A DNA stretch of 64,000 bases from Afipia sp. (GTDB lineage: Bacteria; Pseudomonadota; Alphaproteobacteria; Rhizobiales; Xanthobacteraceae): assembly GCA_017308595.1 (NCBI GenBank), contig JAFKER010000006.1:248001-312000 (forward strand), in the 5' to 3' direction. Below are positions 36,866-45,337 of this stretch, piece after piece. The position numbers and the translations under genes were made by a program. The notes below the pieces were generated by a model. That model was given only the letters and a program-made list of their open reading frames with translations, did no database searches and was not told the DNA's origin. Every line of letters starts with the position of its first letter. The stretch's first letter is position 1.

Positions 36866-38356
36866 TCACACGTTCAGGTTCACCCAGACAGCCTTCGGCT
36901 CGGTGAAATTGGCCAGCGCCTCGGTGCCGTGCTCGCGGCCAAAACCGGAATCGCCCGCGCCGCCCCACGGCAACCGCACGTCGGTATAGCCATAGGTGTT
37001 GACCCAGACCGTGCCCGCCTTCGCTTTCCTGGCAAAACGCTGCGTGCGCCCGATGTCCCGGCTCCACACACCTGCCGCAAGACTGAACGCCGTGCCGTTG
37101 GCGATGCGGATCGCGTCCGCTTCATCCTTGAACTTGATGACGCTGACCACCGGGCCAAAGATCTCTTCCTGCGAGATGCGCATCTCGTGCTTCACATTCG
37201 CGAACACCGCAGGGCTGATGTAATAGCCGCGATCGCCGATATGCTGGCCGCCGGTGACAAGCGTCGCGCCTTCCTTCTGGCCGATATCGACATAATCGAG
37301 GATCGACTTCATCTGCTTTTCGGAGATCACGGGACCGAGCGCCGTGGTCTTGTCGGCGGTATCACCCATGCGCAGCGCCTCAGCGCGCGCCGTCAGCCGC
37401 GCCACCACTTCGTCATAGACGCTTTCCTGCGCCAGCACGCGCGAACCCGCCGAACACACCTGCCCGGCATTGAAAAAGATGCCCGCCGCAGCGGCCTTGG
37501 TTGCCGAATCGAGATCGGCATCGTCATAGATCACGTTGGCCGACTTGCCGCCAAGTTCGAGCGACACGCGCTTGAAATTGCCCGCCGCGCCTTTGAGGAT
37601 TCCGCGGCCGACGCCGGGCGAACCGGTGAAGGTCACCTTGTCGACGCCCGGATGATTGACCAGCGCATCGCCGACCACACGGCCAGGACCCGGCACGATG
37701 TTGAGTACGCCCGGAGGCAAGCCTGCCTCCAATGCGAGTTCGCCGAGACGCAACGCCGACAATGATGTGAGTTCGGCAGGCTTCATCACAATGGTGCAGC
37801 CGCAGGCCAGCGCCGGTGCGAGCTTCCACATGCCGATCATCAGCGGGAAATTCCAGGGCACGATCACCGCGACCACGCCGACCGGCTCGCGCACGGTATA
37901 AGTGAGCGCATCGCTGCGGGTCGGCACGGTGTCGCCGTGAATCTTGTCGGCCCAGCCCGCGTAATAGGTCAGCGTATCTATGGCGGCGGGAAGATCCTGC
38001 CGCAGTACCGCAGCGATCGGCTTGCCGGCATCGCGGCTTTCAAGCTGGGCGATTTCAGCGCCATGCTTTTTCAGAAGCTCGGCGAAGCGAAACAGTATCT
38101 GGCCGCGTTCAGACGGGCGCATTGTGCTCCAGACGCCTTCAAAGGCGCGGCGGGCAGCAGCGACCGCACGCTCGACATCGGCTTCGCCGCCTTCGGAAAT
38201 GGTCGCGATGACTTCGCCGGTGGCAGGGTTGAGGGTGTTGAAGGTCTTGCCGGAGGCCGACTCGACATGTTGGCCATCGATCAGGAGCTGCCTGCGGAGA
38301 ACGACGGCGCTGTGGCGATCGGCGTCGAGGGAGTTATCATATGCAATAGACATCAT
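36866..38356 (-). CDS. Aldehyde dehydrogenase (NAD(P)+-dependent)
   Basis: A 496-residue ALDH superfamily enzyme: VPWNFP at 167-172, the oxyanion/general base E267 in LELGGKS, the catalytic C301 in NAGQVCSAGSRV, and the C-terminal EEIFGPV. It resembles betaine/gamma-aminobutyraldehyde or general aliphatic aldehyde dehydrogenases; the exact substrate is not clear. The start at ATG 38356 has AGGAGGA 3-4 bases upstream, on the short side, with a second ATG right after. The gene is divergent from a ModE/LysR-like regulator with a direct repeat between, so substrate-dependent control is likely. Confidence 0.92.
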   Translation of the reverse strand: MMSIAYDNSLDADRHSAVVLRRQLLIDGQHVESASGKTFNTLNPATGEVIATISEGGEADVERAVAAARRAFEGVWSTMRPSERGQILFRFAELLKKHGAEIAQLESRDAGKPIAAVLRQDLPAAIDTLTYYAGWADKIHGDTVPTRSDALTYTVREPVGVVAVIVPWNFPLMIGMWKLAPALACGCTIVMKPAELTSLSALRLGELALEAGLPPGVLNIVPGPGRVVGDALVNHPGVDKVTFTGSPGVGRGILKGAAGNFKRVSLELGGKSANVIYDDADLDSATKAAAAGIFFNAGQVCSAGSRVLAQESVYDEVVARLTARAEALRMGDTADKTTALGPVISEKQMKSILDYVDIGQKEGATLVTGGQHIGDRGYYISPAVFANVKHEMRISQEEIFGPVVSVIKFKDEADAIRIANGTAFSLAAGVWSRDIGRTQRFARKAKAGTVWVNTYGYTDVRLPWGGAGDSGFGREHGTEALANFTEPKAVWVNLNV

Positions 38357-38407
38357 ATTCCTCCTGTTGTTTGCGCCAGTTTGTGTATTCAAAATACCAG
38401 AGTAAAT

Positions 38408-38442
38408 ATGATATGATGTGCCAATGGCTCACGATGATATGA
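38408..38442. promoter_or_regulatory. Direct repeat, candidate operator for the divergent regulator
   Basis: ATGATATGA occurs at 38408-38416 and again at 38434-38442, 26 bases apart, between the aldehyde dehydrogenase and the divergent regulator. GTATTCAAAATAC nearby (about 38385-38397) is a small palindrome. The spacing of about two and a half helical turns suits a dimeric or tetrameric regulator. Confidence 0.35.
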
Positions 38443-38466
38443 AATGGCTTTCATAAGAGGGTCACG

Positions 38467-39594
38467 ATGCTGCATATCGAGATCGAACCGGTCTGGCGCT
38501 TTCATAGGGATGGCAACCCGCAGACCGTCGCGGTGATGCTCGGGGTCCTCAACGACATCCGCACCTCCGGCAAACTCACGACGGCGGCAGAACACGCCGG
38601 CCTGTCCTATCGCCACGTCTGGAATCTGGTCGATCAATGGTCCGAGTTCTTCGGCGTGCCGCTGGTCGAAACCCATCGCGGAAAAGGCACGACGCTAACG
38701 GCCTTCGGCGAGAAGCTGGTGTGGGCCGGGCAGCGGATGCAGGCGCGGCTCGGCCCGCAGCTGGAAAATCTCGCGCAGGAACTCGCCACCGAGATCAAGC
38801 CATTCCTGCATCAACGCCCATCGGTCATTCGTGTTCACGCCAGCCACGGATTTGCGGTCTCAAAGCTGCGTGAGCTGCTCGATAAGGAACCCGGCATCGG
38901 CGTGGATTTACGTTACGTCAGCAACCAGAACTCGCTGGTCGCGCTGGCGCAGGGCGCCTGCGATCTCTCAGGCGTTCATATCCCGCGAGGGGAACTGCGT
39001 GCGCAAAGCATCAAGGCTTGCCGGGACTGGCTCGACCCGCGCGAGGATCGCGTTATTTCCTTTGTCACCCGCGAAATGGGACTGATGGTGAAGAGGGACA
39101 ATCCGCTGAAGATCGGATCGCTGAAAGATCTCGTCACCAGCAAGGCGCGGTTCGTCAATCGCGACCATGATTCCGGAACACGCGCCCTGTTCGACCAGTT
39201 ACTGGCGCAGCAACGCATCAGCGAAGCGAAGATCAACGGCGCGCAGCAGATGGAGTTCACCCATGCCGCCGTCGCGGCCTATGTCGCAAGTGACATGGCG
39301 GACGCAGCCTTCGGCGTCGAGGCGGCGGCGCGGCAGTTCGGGCTCGATTTCGTGCGGCTGCTGACGGAGGACTATTTCTTTGTCTGCCGCCGGGCATTTC
39401 TCGAAACTGAACCGATGCGCCGTATCCTCGACATCATGAAGGGCGACGCTTTCCACAGCGCCGTTGAACAACTGCCCGGCTATGCCGCCCAGCAGCCCGG
39501 AACGGTCAGCACCGTGAAGGAATTTCTGGATATCGTCGAAGGCGCTGCCGAGAGCGATGACGCGACGGGAAAAGCCCGCGTCACCCGCAAATAG
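38467..39594 (+). CDS. Transcriptional regulator with ModE/LysR-type HTH and periplasmic-binding-like domain
   Basis: A 375-residue protein. The N-terminal wHTH (about 15-85; TTAAEHAGLSYRHVWNLVDQW) is of the ModE/LysR type, and residues about 115-330 resemble a type II substrate-binding domain (the PBP_like domain seen in molybdate/tungstate-type regulators), e.g. VSNQNSLVALAQGACDLSGVH and DHDSGTRALFDQLL. Such proteins sense a small anion or metabolite with the C-terminal domain. The gene is divergent from an aldehyde dehydrogenase and probably controls it. AAGAGGG lies about 6 bases before the ATG. Confidence 0.85.
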   Translation: MLHIEIEPVWRFHRDGNPQTVAVMLGVLNDIRTSGKLTTAAEHAGLSYRHVWNLVDQWSEFFGVPLVETHRGKGTTLTAFGEKLVWAGQRMQARLGPQLENLAQELATEIKPFLHQRPSVIRVHASHGFAVSKLRELLDKEPGIGVDLRYVSNQNSLVALAQGACDLSGVHIPRGELRAQSIKACRDWLDPREDRVISFVTREMGLMVKRDNPLKIGSLKDLVTSKARFVNRDHDSGTRALFDQLLAQQRISEAKINGAQQMEFTHAAVAAYVASDMADAAFGVEAAARQFGLDFVRLLTEDYFFVCRRAFLETEPMRRILDIMKGDAFHSAVEQLPGYAAQQPGTVSTVKEFLDIVEGAAESDDATGKARVTRK

Positions 39595-39607
39595 TCGTCC
39601 AACAGCG

Positions 39608-40480
39608 CTAGTTGGACGACTCAGGCACCACGGCGTGGAACACCGACTTCGCCGCCGAGACCACGTCTTCCGTCACCGAGGTTCGCTGTTTCGCCCGCAA
39701 ATCGACGGGCCGCGACGGAATGTCTGCCGGCGGTGTCAGCCGCAAGCCATCATCAGCTGAATCCGCCGAATCGATCGGCCTCGGGAACGGCTTCGGCGGC
39801 ACAGAAGCTTCGCTCGGCTGCGGTGCGACATTCACCGCAGGGGGTAATGGCTGCACCACAGGCTGCTGAGCAGCCGGTGCGTAAACCACGCTGTTGACCT
39901 TCGCGCGCTCCTGACCTTGCACGGCTTCCGGCGCACGAGACTGCTCGACAGGCTGCGGACTGGATTTACGCAACCGTTCGATGGCCGCCCGTGCCAGATC
40001 GTTGGCGTCACGTTTGTCGTCAGGCGCGGCATTGGCTTCAGCAGGCAGCGGGGTGGATGCAGGCTTTGCAGCCGTCTTCTCGCGCTTATCCGCAGCAGTC
40101 TTTTCGGCGGCAAGTTTCTCGGCGGCGGCCTTCTCGCTTGCAGCCCTTTCGACAGCGGCTTTCTCAGCGGCCTTCCGGGCGTTCTCGGCCCGGTCCGCCC
40201 CGGCGCGCTCCGCCGCAGCCTTCTCGGCCGCGAGCTTTTCTGCCTTCAGCCGCGCAGCTTCCGCCTTCGCTGCGTTTGCAGGCCGGTCGCCGGCCTCGTC
40301 GGCCTTCAGTGTCTGGGGCGCATTCTTCGAGGTGTCTGCGGGAGCCGAAATGGCCGCCTTCGGCTTGTCGGCGTCGGATTTGGCATTGATGTAATGGGTG
40401 ACGATATACGCCCCGACCACCGTCGCCACGATCGACGGAATGACCTCTAGAAAGTACTTGCTGAACAGCTTCTTGATCAT
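39608..40480 (-). CDS. Membrane-anchored Ala/Lys/Glu-rich protein, TolA-like
   Basis: A 290-residue protein of unknown function. One transmembrane helix lies at residues 11-30 (short basic N-terminus MIKKLFSKYF before it), so it should be anchored in the inner membrane with the rest in the periplasm. Residues about 60-165 are built from repeats such as AAEKAAAER and AAEKLAAEK, forming a long helix like TolA; a Pro/Val-rich region and a short C-terminus (TSVTEDVVSAAKSVFHAV) follow. It lies 137 bases downstream of the copper operon on the same strand and may or may not be cotranscribed. The ATG 40480 has GGGGAAA upstream. A role in envelope spanning is suggested only by its shape. Confidence 0.7.
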   Translation of the reverse strand: MIKKLFSKYFLEVIPSIVATVVGAYIVTHYINAKSDADKPKAAISAPADTSKNAPQTLKADEAGDRPANAAKAEAARLKAEKLAAEKAAAERAGADRAENARKAAEKAAVERAASEKAAAEKLAAEKTAADKREKTAAKPASTPLPAEANAAPDDKRDANDLARAAIERLRKSSPQPVEQSRAPEAVQGQERAKVNSVVYAPAAQQPVVQPLPPAVNVAPQPSEASVPPKPFPRPIDSADSADDGLRLTPPADIPSRPVDLRAKQRTSVTEDVVSAAKSVFHAVVPESSN

Positions 40481-40616
40481 CTGATTTCCCCGCGCGCCGT
40501 TGAATGCGGGAACTTTTGGGCCGATTGAGGGATCAACTGCGACGGATCGGTGGCAAATGCTGAGAATCCGCCGGGTCACGCCTTTGTCAGCGGGTCCCGG
40601 CGGATTCACCAATCGG

Positions 40617-40907
40617 CTACTTCGCTTTTGCCATCCCGGTCACGGTCATCTGTCCGTTAACCTTCTCGGCATCGAAGCGGACCTTGTCACCGGCTTTCAC
40701 CTGCTTGAGCATCTCCGGGCTCTGCGCCTTGAAAACCATGGTCATGCCTTCGTCCATCCCGAGCTTCTTGATGGGCCCGTGCCGGAGGGTGATTTTCCCT
40801 GCCCCTTCATCGATCTTCACGACCGTTCCATCCAGCGGCAGCGACTGGGCGAAAGCCGGTCCCGACAGAACGGCGAGGCACGACAGAGCAATTGCAAACT
40901 TCCGCAT
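40617..40907 (-). CDS. Periplasmic copper chaperone, CusF-like
   Basis: A 96-residue exported protein with a signal peptide (cleavage after A20, AFA-Q). The mature part is the CusF_Ec fold: H43, then M55-T-M57 with M51 before, matching the His/Met copper ligands of CusF. The Trp that caps copper in E. coli CusF (near position 52) is absent, as in many alphaproteobacterial homologs. It would bind Cu(I) in the periplasm. It is the last clear member of a copper operon, 24 bases behind the cupredoxin gene. Confidence 0.88.
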   Translation of the reverse strand: MRKFAIALSCLAVLSGPAFAQSLPLDGTVVKIDEGAGKITLRHGPIKKLGMDEGMTMVFKAQSPEMLKQVKAGDKVRFDAEKVNGQMTVTGMAKAK

Positions 40908-40931
40908 GTTATTTCTTCCTTTGTTGATCGG

Positions 40932-41402
40932 TTACTTCACGACGACAATGCCGGTCATGCCATCCTCGCGATGGCCTTCGATCAGGCACGAAAACTCGAA
41001 CGTCCCGGCTTTGGTAAACTTCCAGACAATCTCGCCGGACTTGTTCGGCGCGAGTTGGATGCCATTGGGCTCGGCATGTTCCATGCCGGGATTTTTCTTC
41101 ATCACCTCTGCGTGCTTCAGGTTCGTCTCCGTGGAGTCGAGCAGAAATTCGTGATCTTCATGGCCGTCATTGCGGATGACGAAGCGAACCTGTTCGCCGC
41201 GCTTCACCTCGATGGCCTTCGGCTTGTAGAAGCGATCACCCATCTCGACGACGATCTCGCGGAAAGGTTTTTTCGGATCGCCGGGTTCACCCGCCGAATA
41301 GGACGCATGGTTATCGTGCGCCGCCGAACGGCTCGACAGCATCGGCAGCAGTGCAAACGCGGCTGCCATCACGACGGCTCCGGAATTTTCCAACGTGCGC
41401 AT
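40932..41402 (-). CDS. Cupredoxin-domain copper protein
   Basis: A 156-residue exported protein (hydrophobic segment about 8-28). The mature part is a single cupredoxin domain with type 1 copper ligands H84, C139, H144 and M149, the C-x4-H-x4-M spacing of plastocyanin-like proteins. An additional His-rich N-terminal mature segment (HDNH) and Met residues may bind more copper. It starts 2 bases after the oxidase gene, hence tightly coupled. It could carry electrons from, or deliver copper to, the multicopper oxidase (CopI-like). Confidence 0.88.
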   Translation of the reverse strand: MRTLENSGAVVMAAAFALLPMLSSRSAAHDNHASYSAGEPGDPKKPFREIVVEMGDRFYKPKAIEVKRGEQVRFVIRNDGHEDHEFLLDSTETNLKHAEVMKKNPGMEHAEPNGIQLAPNKSGEIVWKFTKAGTFEFSCLIEGHREDGMTGIVVVK

Positions 41403-41404
41403 CT

Positions 41405-42799
41405 TCAGTGTCCCTTATGCTTCATGGATGGATTCTTCGATGGTTTGACGACATTCATCTCGACAACGGGCTTTGATGACGACGGCGGAGCCGCCTGTTG
41501 CGATGGTGGGGCCGCAGTGCTCGCAACCTCGTAAGCCACCGTGCCTTGCGGGTGTTTGAACCAGCCGGGATCCTTGTAGTCGCCGGATGCCAGTCCCTCA
41601 CGCACCTTCACCACCGAGAACATGCCGCCCATCTCCAGCGCGCCGAACTGTGCGAAGCCGGTCATCATCGGCAGCGTGTTGTCCGGCAGTTGCATTTCCA
41701 TCTCGCCCATATCGGCCATGCCCGCATTGCCCATCGGCATGTAGTCCGGCACCAGCTTGCGCACCGACTTGACGAGATCGCTTTTCTTCGTGCCGACGAA
41801 ATTGCGCACATCATGTCCCATCGCATTCATGGTGTGATGCGACTTGTGGCAGTGGATCGCCCAGTCGCCCGGCTTGTCGGCGACGAAGTCGAACGCACGC
41901 ATCTGACCGACGGCACAATCCACGGTGACTTCCGGCCACGCGGCGGCTTCCGGCACCCAGCCGCCATCGGTGCACGACACCTTGAAATCATGGCCGTGCA
42001 TGTGGATCGGATGGTTGGTCATGGTGAGATTGCCGAACCGGATACGCATCTTGTCGCCTTTCGCCACGACCAGATGATCGATGCCGGGGAAGACACGGCT
42101 GTTCCATGTCCACATGTTGAAGTCGGTCATCTCCGACACCTTCGGCAGATAGGTGCCGGGATCGATGTCATAGGCCGACATCAGGAAAACAAAGTCCCGG
42201 TCCACGCGGCGGAAGGCCGGGTCCTTCGGATGCACCACGAAGAAGCCCATCATGCCCATGGCCATCTGAACCATTTCGTCAGCGTGCGGGTGGTACATGA
42301 AGGTGCCGCTCTTGGTCAGCACGAACTCGTAGACGAAGGTTTTTCCGACGCCGATCGGCGGCTGCGTCAGACCCGTCACACCATCCATGCCGTTCGGCAA
42401 CAACAGGCCGTGCCAGTGCACCGTCGTATGCTCCGGCAGTTTGTTGGTGACGAAGATGCGCACCTTGTCGCCTTCGACAGCCTCAATGGTGGGACCGGGC
42501 GACTGGCCGTTGTAGCCCCACAAATGCGCCACCATACCGGGCGCGAATTCACGCACCACAGGCTCTGCGACGAGATGGAATTCCTTCCAGTCGCCGTTCA
42601 TGCGCCATGGCAGTGTCCAGCCGTTTAGCGTTACTACCGGCTGATAGTCAGGTCCGCTGGTGGGAACGAGCGGCGGCTGCATCGTGGTTGCGTTCGAGGT
42701 TGGCGCTTCGGGAATGCTGGCGGCCTGAACGCGGCCGCTGACGGCGCTTGCGCCCGCGAGCACCGCAGCCGATCCCAGAATTGCGCGACGTGAGATCAT
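41405..42799 (-). CDS. Periplasmic multicopper oxidase (CopA/CueO type)
   Basis: A 464-residue multicopper oxidase. A twin-arginine-like signal (MISRRAILGS) begins it, so folded copper-loaded export through Tat is likely. The four copper-binding blocks are complete: HWH at 128-130, HPH at 170-172, HPIHMHGH at 263-270 and HCHKSHH at 316-322. Met-rich segments (MVQMAMGMMG, MADMGEMEMQ, and a MKHKGH tail) are typical of enzymes that oxidise Cu(I) to the less toxic Cu(II). It sits 12 bases after the TolC-like gene and 2 before the cupredoxin gene. Gene naming varies (copA/pcoA), so no symbol is given to avoid confusion with the ATPase. Confidence 0.93.
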   Translation of the reverse strand: MISRRAILGSAAVLAGASAVSGRVQAASIPEAPTSNATTMQPPLVPTSGPDYQPVVTLNGWTLPWRMNGDWKEFHLVAEPVVREFAPGMVAHLWGYNGQSPGPTIEAVEGDKVRIFVTNKLPEHTTVHWHGLLLPNGMDGVTGLTQPPIGVGKTFVYEFVLTKSGTFMYHPHADEMVQMAMGMMGFFVVHPKDPAFRRVDRDFVFLMSAYDIDPGTYLPKVSEMTDFNMWTWNSRVFPGIDHLVVAKGDKMRIRFGNLTMTNHPIHMHGHDFKVSCTDGGWVPEAAAWPEVTVDCAVGQMRAFDFVADKPGDWAIHCHKSHHTMNAMGHDVRNFVGTKKSDLVKSVRKLVPDYMPMGNAGMADMGEMEMQLPDNTLPMMTGFAQFGALEMGGMFSVVKVREGLASGDYKDPGWFKHPQGTVAYEVASTAAPPSQQAAPPSSSKPVVEMNVVKPSKNPSMKHKGH

Positions 42800-42811
42800 T
42801 GTCGTCCTCCT

Positions 42812-44278
42812 TCAATGCTGTGCCGGCTGATTGGATGCGCCGGACGCCAGAGTGGTTTCACTGCGCGCGGCAACGCCGCCGCCCATCACGGCGGTGCTGA
42901 GATTTGTGGCCGCGAGCCAGAAGTCGCGCTTCGCTTCGATCGCCGCCGTCGTTGCGGCGATGCGCTGACGCGCCTCCGCGAGCAATGCGAACACATCGAT
43001 CAGCATGCCGTTGTAGCGCAGCAGGGTCTCATCCGAGATGATCTTGCGCAGCGGCAAGACCTCTTTCTGGTAATGCATGGTGATGTCGTAGGCCGACCGG
43101 TAGCTGCGATAGGCATCGCGCGCTTCGGAGCGGACATTGACCGCGCGCTCCGCCAGACGATTGACTGCGTGCATATAGGTTGCTTCCGCCTCGCGGACCC
43201 GCACTTCGCCAAAATCGAAGATCGGAATCTGCAGTTCGACATCGAAGCCGCGATCACGGATTTTCTCGCCGGTCGCCTTCTCGCGCGTGGTCTTCGCAGA
43301 AACACCTGCATCGAGCACATTGATGAAACGTGTCGCCTGCGTCAGGCCGTAGGATTTGGCGAGTGCGTCCAGTTCAAGCCGTCCGATCCTGAGGTCGACA
43401 TGACGGCGGACAGCCTCGCTCTCGATGTCGGGCAATGCCCGCGGACGTGATGGTAGCGGCGGCAATGCAGCAGCCATCTTGAACGCGAGATCGTCACCCC
43501 ACAGGCCCATGGCGCGGATCAGCGTTTCCCGTTCGCTTGCGGCGCGCTGACGCGCCATGGCGAGTTGTGCCGTGAGATCGGCGTAGAACACCTGCTCACG
43601 CGCCTGATCGAGCTTGTTCATGCCACCGGTTTCGCCAAGACGCGTGGCAAACTTCGCAGCGGTCTCCGCGCCGGACTGCGCCTGCGCGAGAAAGCCTGCG
43701 AGTTCGCGCGCAGCGACGGCGCGGTAGTAAGCACGCCGTGTTTCCGCCGCGATCCGCAATGTTTCGCTCAAGGCGATGATCTGCGCCTGCCGGAAACGAT
43801 CGGCTGCGATCTGCGAGCGCATCGGCAGCGTCGCCAGCGCCAGCACATTGGCGACGATCTTGCGCTCGACCTCGACTTCCACCGAGCCCGCGATCCGCGA
43901 CAGCGAGATCGCGGGATTCGGCGGCAGGCTTGCTTCCACTGCCCGCGCCTCTGCAATGGCGAGTTCATTGTAGGCTGCCTGCAGACCGCGATTGTTGAGC
44001 AGCGCGATCTGCACGGCAGCATCCGCCGACAGTGGCTTGGCGAGCAATCTTGCCGTTGTGCTGCGCGCTGCCGCCGCGTCATCGGGCGTACGGAGGGCTG
44101 CAGCCTCCTTGTCGAGGTCTTGCGATACGGTGGCTGTGACGACGCTCATGCCGCCGTCGGGCGAGAACGAGGCGCAGCCCGACATCAGCAAGGCGGTCCC
44201 CAGCATCAGCCACGACCGAATGCCGCGCACAACATGACGGCCGCTCAAGACGGCAGCCCGATAATCCGGATGAGTCAT
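42812..44278 (-). CDS. Outer-membrane efflux lipoprotein, TolC/CusC family
   Basis: A 488-residue protein of the outer membrane factor family. A lipobox LLMSGC gives lipid attachment at C35. Two long helical repeats (about 110-290 and 310-470; ARAVEASLPPNPAISLSR and DIESEAVRRHVDLRIGRLELDALAKS near 323-348) match the OEP domain. It would form a trimeric channel for metal or drug export. It is placed between a small lipoprotein and the oxidase in the copper operon; no inner-membrane pump or adaptor (CusA/CusB) is encoded nearby. ATG 44278 was chosen; an upstream extension is Arg/Pro-rich and not family-like. Confidence 0.88.
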   Translation of the reverse strand: MTHPDYRAAVLSGRHVVRGIRSWLMLGTALLMSGCASFSPDGGMSVVTATVSQDLDKEAAALRTPDDAAAARSTTARLLAKPLSADAAVQIALLNNRGLQAAYNELAIAEARAVEASLPPNPAISLSRIAGSVEVEVERKIVANVLALATLPMRSQIAADRFRQAQIIALSETLRIAAETRRAYYRAVAARELAGFLAQAQSGAETAAKFATRLGETGGMNKLDQAREQVFYADLTAQLAMARQRAASERETLIRAMGLWGDDLAFKMAAALPPLPSRPRALPDIESEAVRRHVDLRIGRLELDALAKSYGLTQATRFINVLDAGVSAKTTREKATGEKIRDRGFDVELQIPIFDFGEVRVREAEATYMHAVNRLAERAVNVRSEARDAYRSYRSAYDITMHYQKEVLPLRKIISDETLLRYNGMLIDVFALLAEARQRIAATTAAIEAKRDFWLAATNLSTAVMGGGVAARSETTLASGASNQPAQH

Positions 44279-44285
44279 GATGCAC

Positions 44286-44516
44286 CTACTCGCCGGATTT
44301 CGGAGCGGGCGCGACCTGCTCGTTCTTCTGCTTCCAGGCAGACGGCGCGACGGGCCGCTGGCTGGTGTAGCCGCTGACGGTGGAGCGATAGTCCGCGCGC
44401 GACGTCCGCGCACCCGGCTCCGACGGGTCAGGACCCGTCAGAACAGGAGGCGGCGCTGCGCAACCTGCAAGCAATAGCGGGACCGAAAGAAGCAGAACCT
44501 TGATGGATAACGGCAT
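44286..44516 (-). CDS. Small lipoprotein of the copper operon
   Basis: A 76-residue protein with a signal peptide and lipobox LLLAGC (C19), followed by a Pro-rich, mostly disordered mature part with Tyr and Lys/Glu residues (DYRSTVSGYTSQRPVAP). It starts 118 bases after the His-rich gene and ends 7 bases before the TolC-like gene. I recognise no family. Its constant position with a TolC-like lipoprotein suggests a helper in the outer membrane. ATG 44516 fits the signal peptide. Confidence 0.7.
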   Translation of the reverse strand: MPLSIKVLLLSVPLLLAGCAAPPPVLTGPDPSEPGARTSRADYRSTVSGYTSQRPVAPSAWKQKNEQVAPAPKSGE

Positions 44517-44634
44517 GGATGCCGTCGCCGCCGAACCAACGGCAGCGGGCCTCGCCGGATTGTGCGCGAGCATGATGTCCTCGAATGTCGAACAGGGTCG
44601 GAGGCGCGCGGCTATTCAGCCGCGGCGCCGGCGA

Positions 44635-45102
44635 TCAGAGCGACAGGAGAACTATTGGAGGGCGATAAAGACTATCGGGAGCTTCGCCGGCAATACCCGC
44701 GCCGGAGACGGCAAGCACCGGCGCATGATCGACGCTTTGGACCGCCAGTTCGAACGGGCTGGCCGGAAGGGCGCTGACGCACATCACGACGCAGCAGGGC
44801 GGCGTTGTGGACTTGCCACCGGTATGTGTTGTTCCGGCATGGTCATCGGTCGCAGCGGCAGTGCCGGCACTGGCATGATGATCATGGCTTGCATGGTCAT
44901 GGCTCATACCTGAATGCATGGCCTGATGATCTTGACCGGCGTCACGCGTCTGCTGAACCTGCACCACGGGTGTCAGGCAATGAGCCAGCGCGCTGTCCGC
45001 CAGCACAAATCCGGCGACCGGCACAGCAAGGCAGAAGGCATAGAGCGCGACAAGAATTCGCGCCGCCTTCATCCGTATTCGACTGGTCAGCCGCATCAGC
45101 AT
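44635..45102 (-). CDS. His/Met-rich exported protein, DUF2946-like
   Basis: A 155-residue protein with an N-terminal hydrophobic segment (about 13-38, ending SALAHC) and a His/Met-rich stretch (HQAMHSGMSHDHASHDHHAS near 59-78), then PCCVVMC, and a C-terminal hydrophobic tail. This resembles DUF2946 and related copper-associated proteins of unknown function, and the His, Met and Cys clusters are plausible Cu sites. It is the first gene of the leftward copper operon. Start is uncertain: ATG 45102 or ATG 45072. The 220 bases upstream, shared with the MoxR gene, contain no operator that I can recognise. Confidence 0.7.
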   Translation of the reverse strand: MLMRLTSRIRMKAARILVALYAFCLAVPVAGFVLADSALAHCLTPVVQVQQTRDAGQDHQAMHSGMSHDHASHDHHASAGTAAATDDHAGTTHTGGKSTTPPCCVVMCVSALPASPFELAVQSVDHAPVLAVSGAGIAGEAPDSLYRPPIVLLSL

Positions 45103-45337
45103 CCCGCCAGACCTACAGTCCCCGTTTCAAACAGGCAAGGCGTTACGCGGTCACAGCAGCGCGAGAAGGGCTCGAAGCGGCCGGTTTCGCACAGCGGTTC
45201 AGGGCAGCGATGATGCATGGCCGGGCCGATATGGACGAAAGGCACGCGGCGGCGTAGCACAGGGGTAAGGTTCCCGCCGCCGGTTTTCCGGTTGCGCGTT
45301 CCAGCCCTGCCAGCGAAGCTTCTTGGAGTTCACGATC

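Noticed and set aside
44429-44448. Hairpin GACGGGTC/GACCCGTC as a terminator
   Set aside because: It lies inside the small lipoprotein coding region and lacks a T-run.
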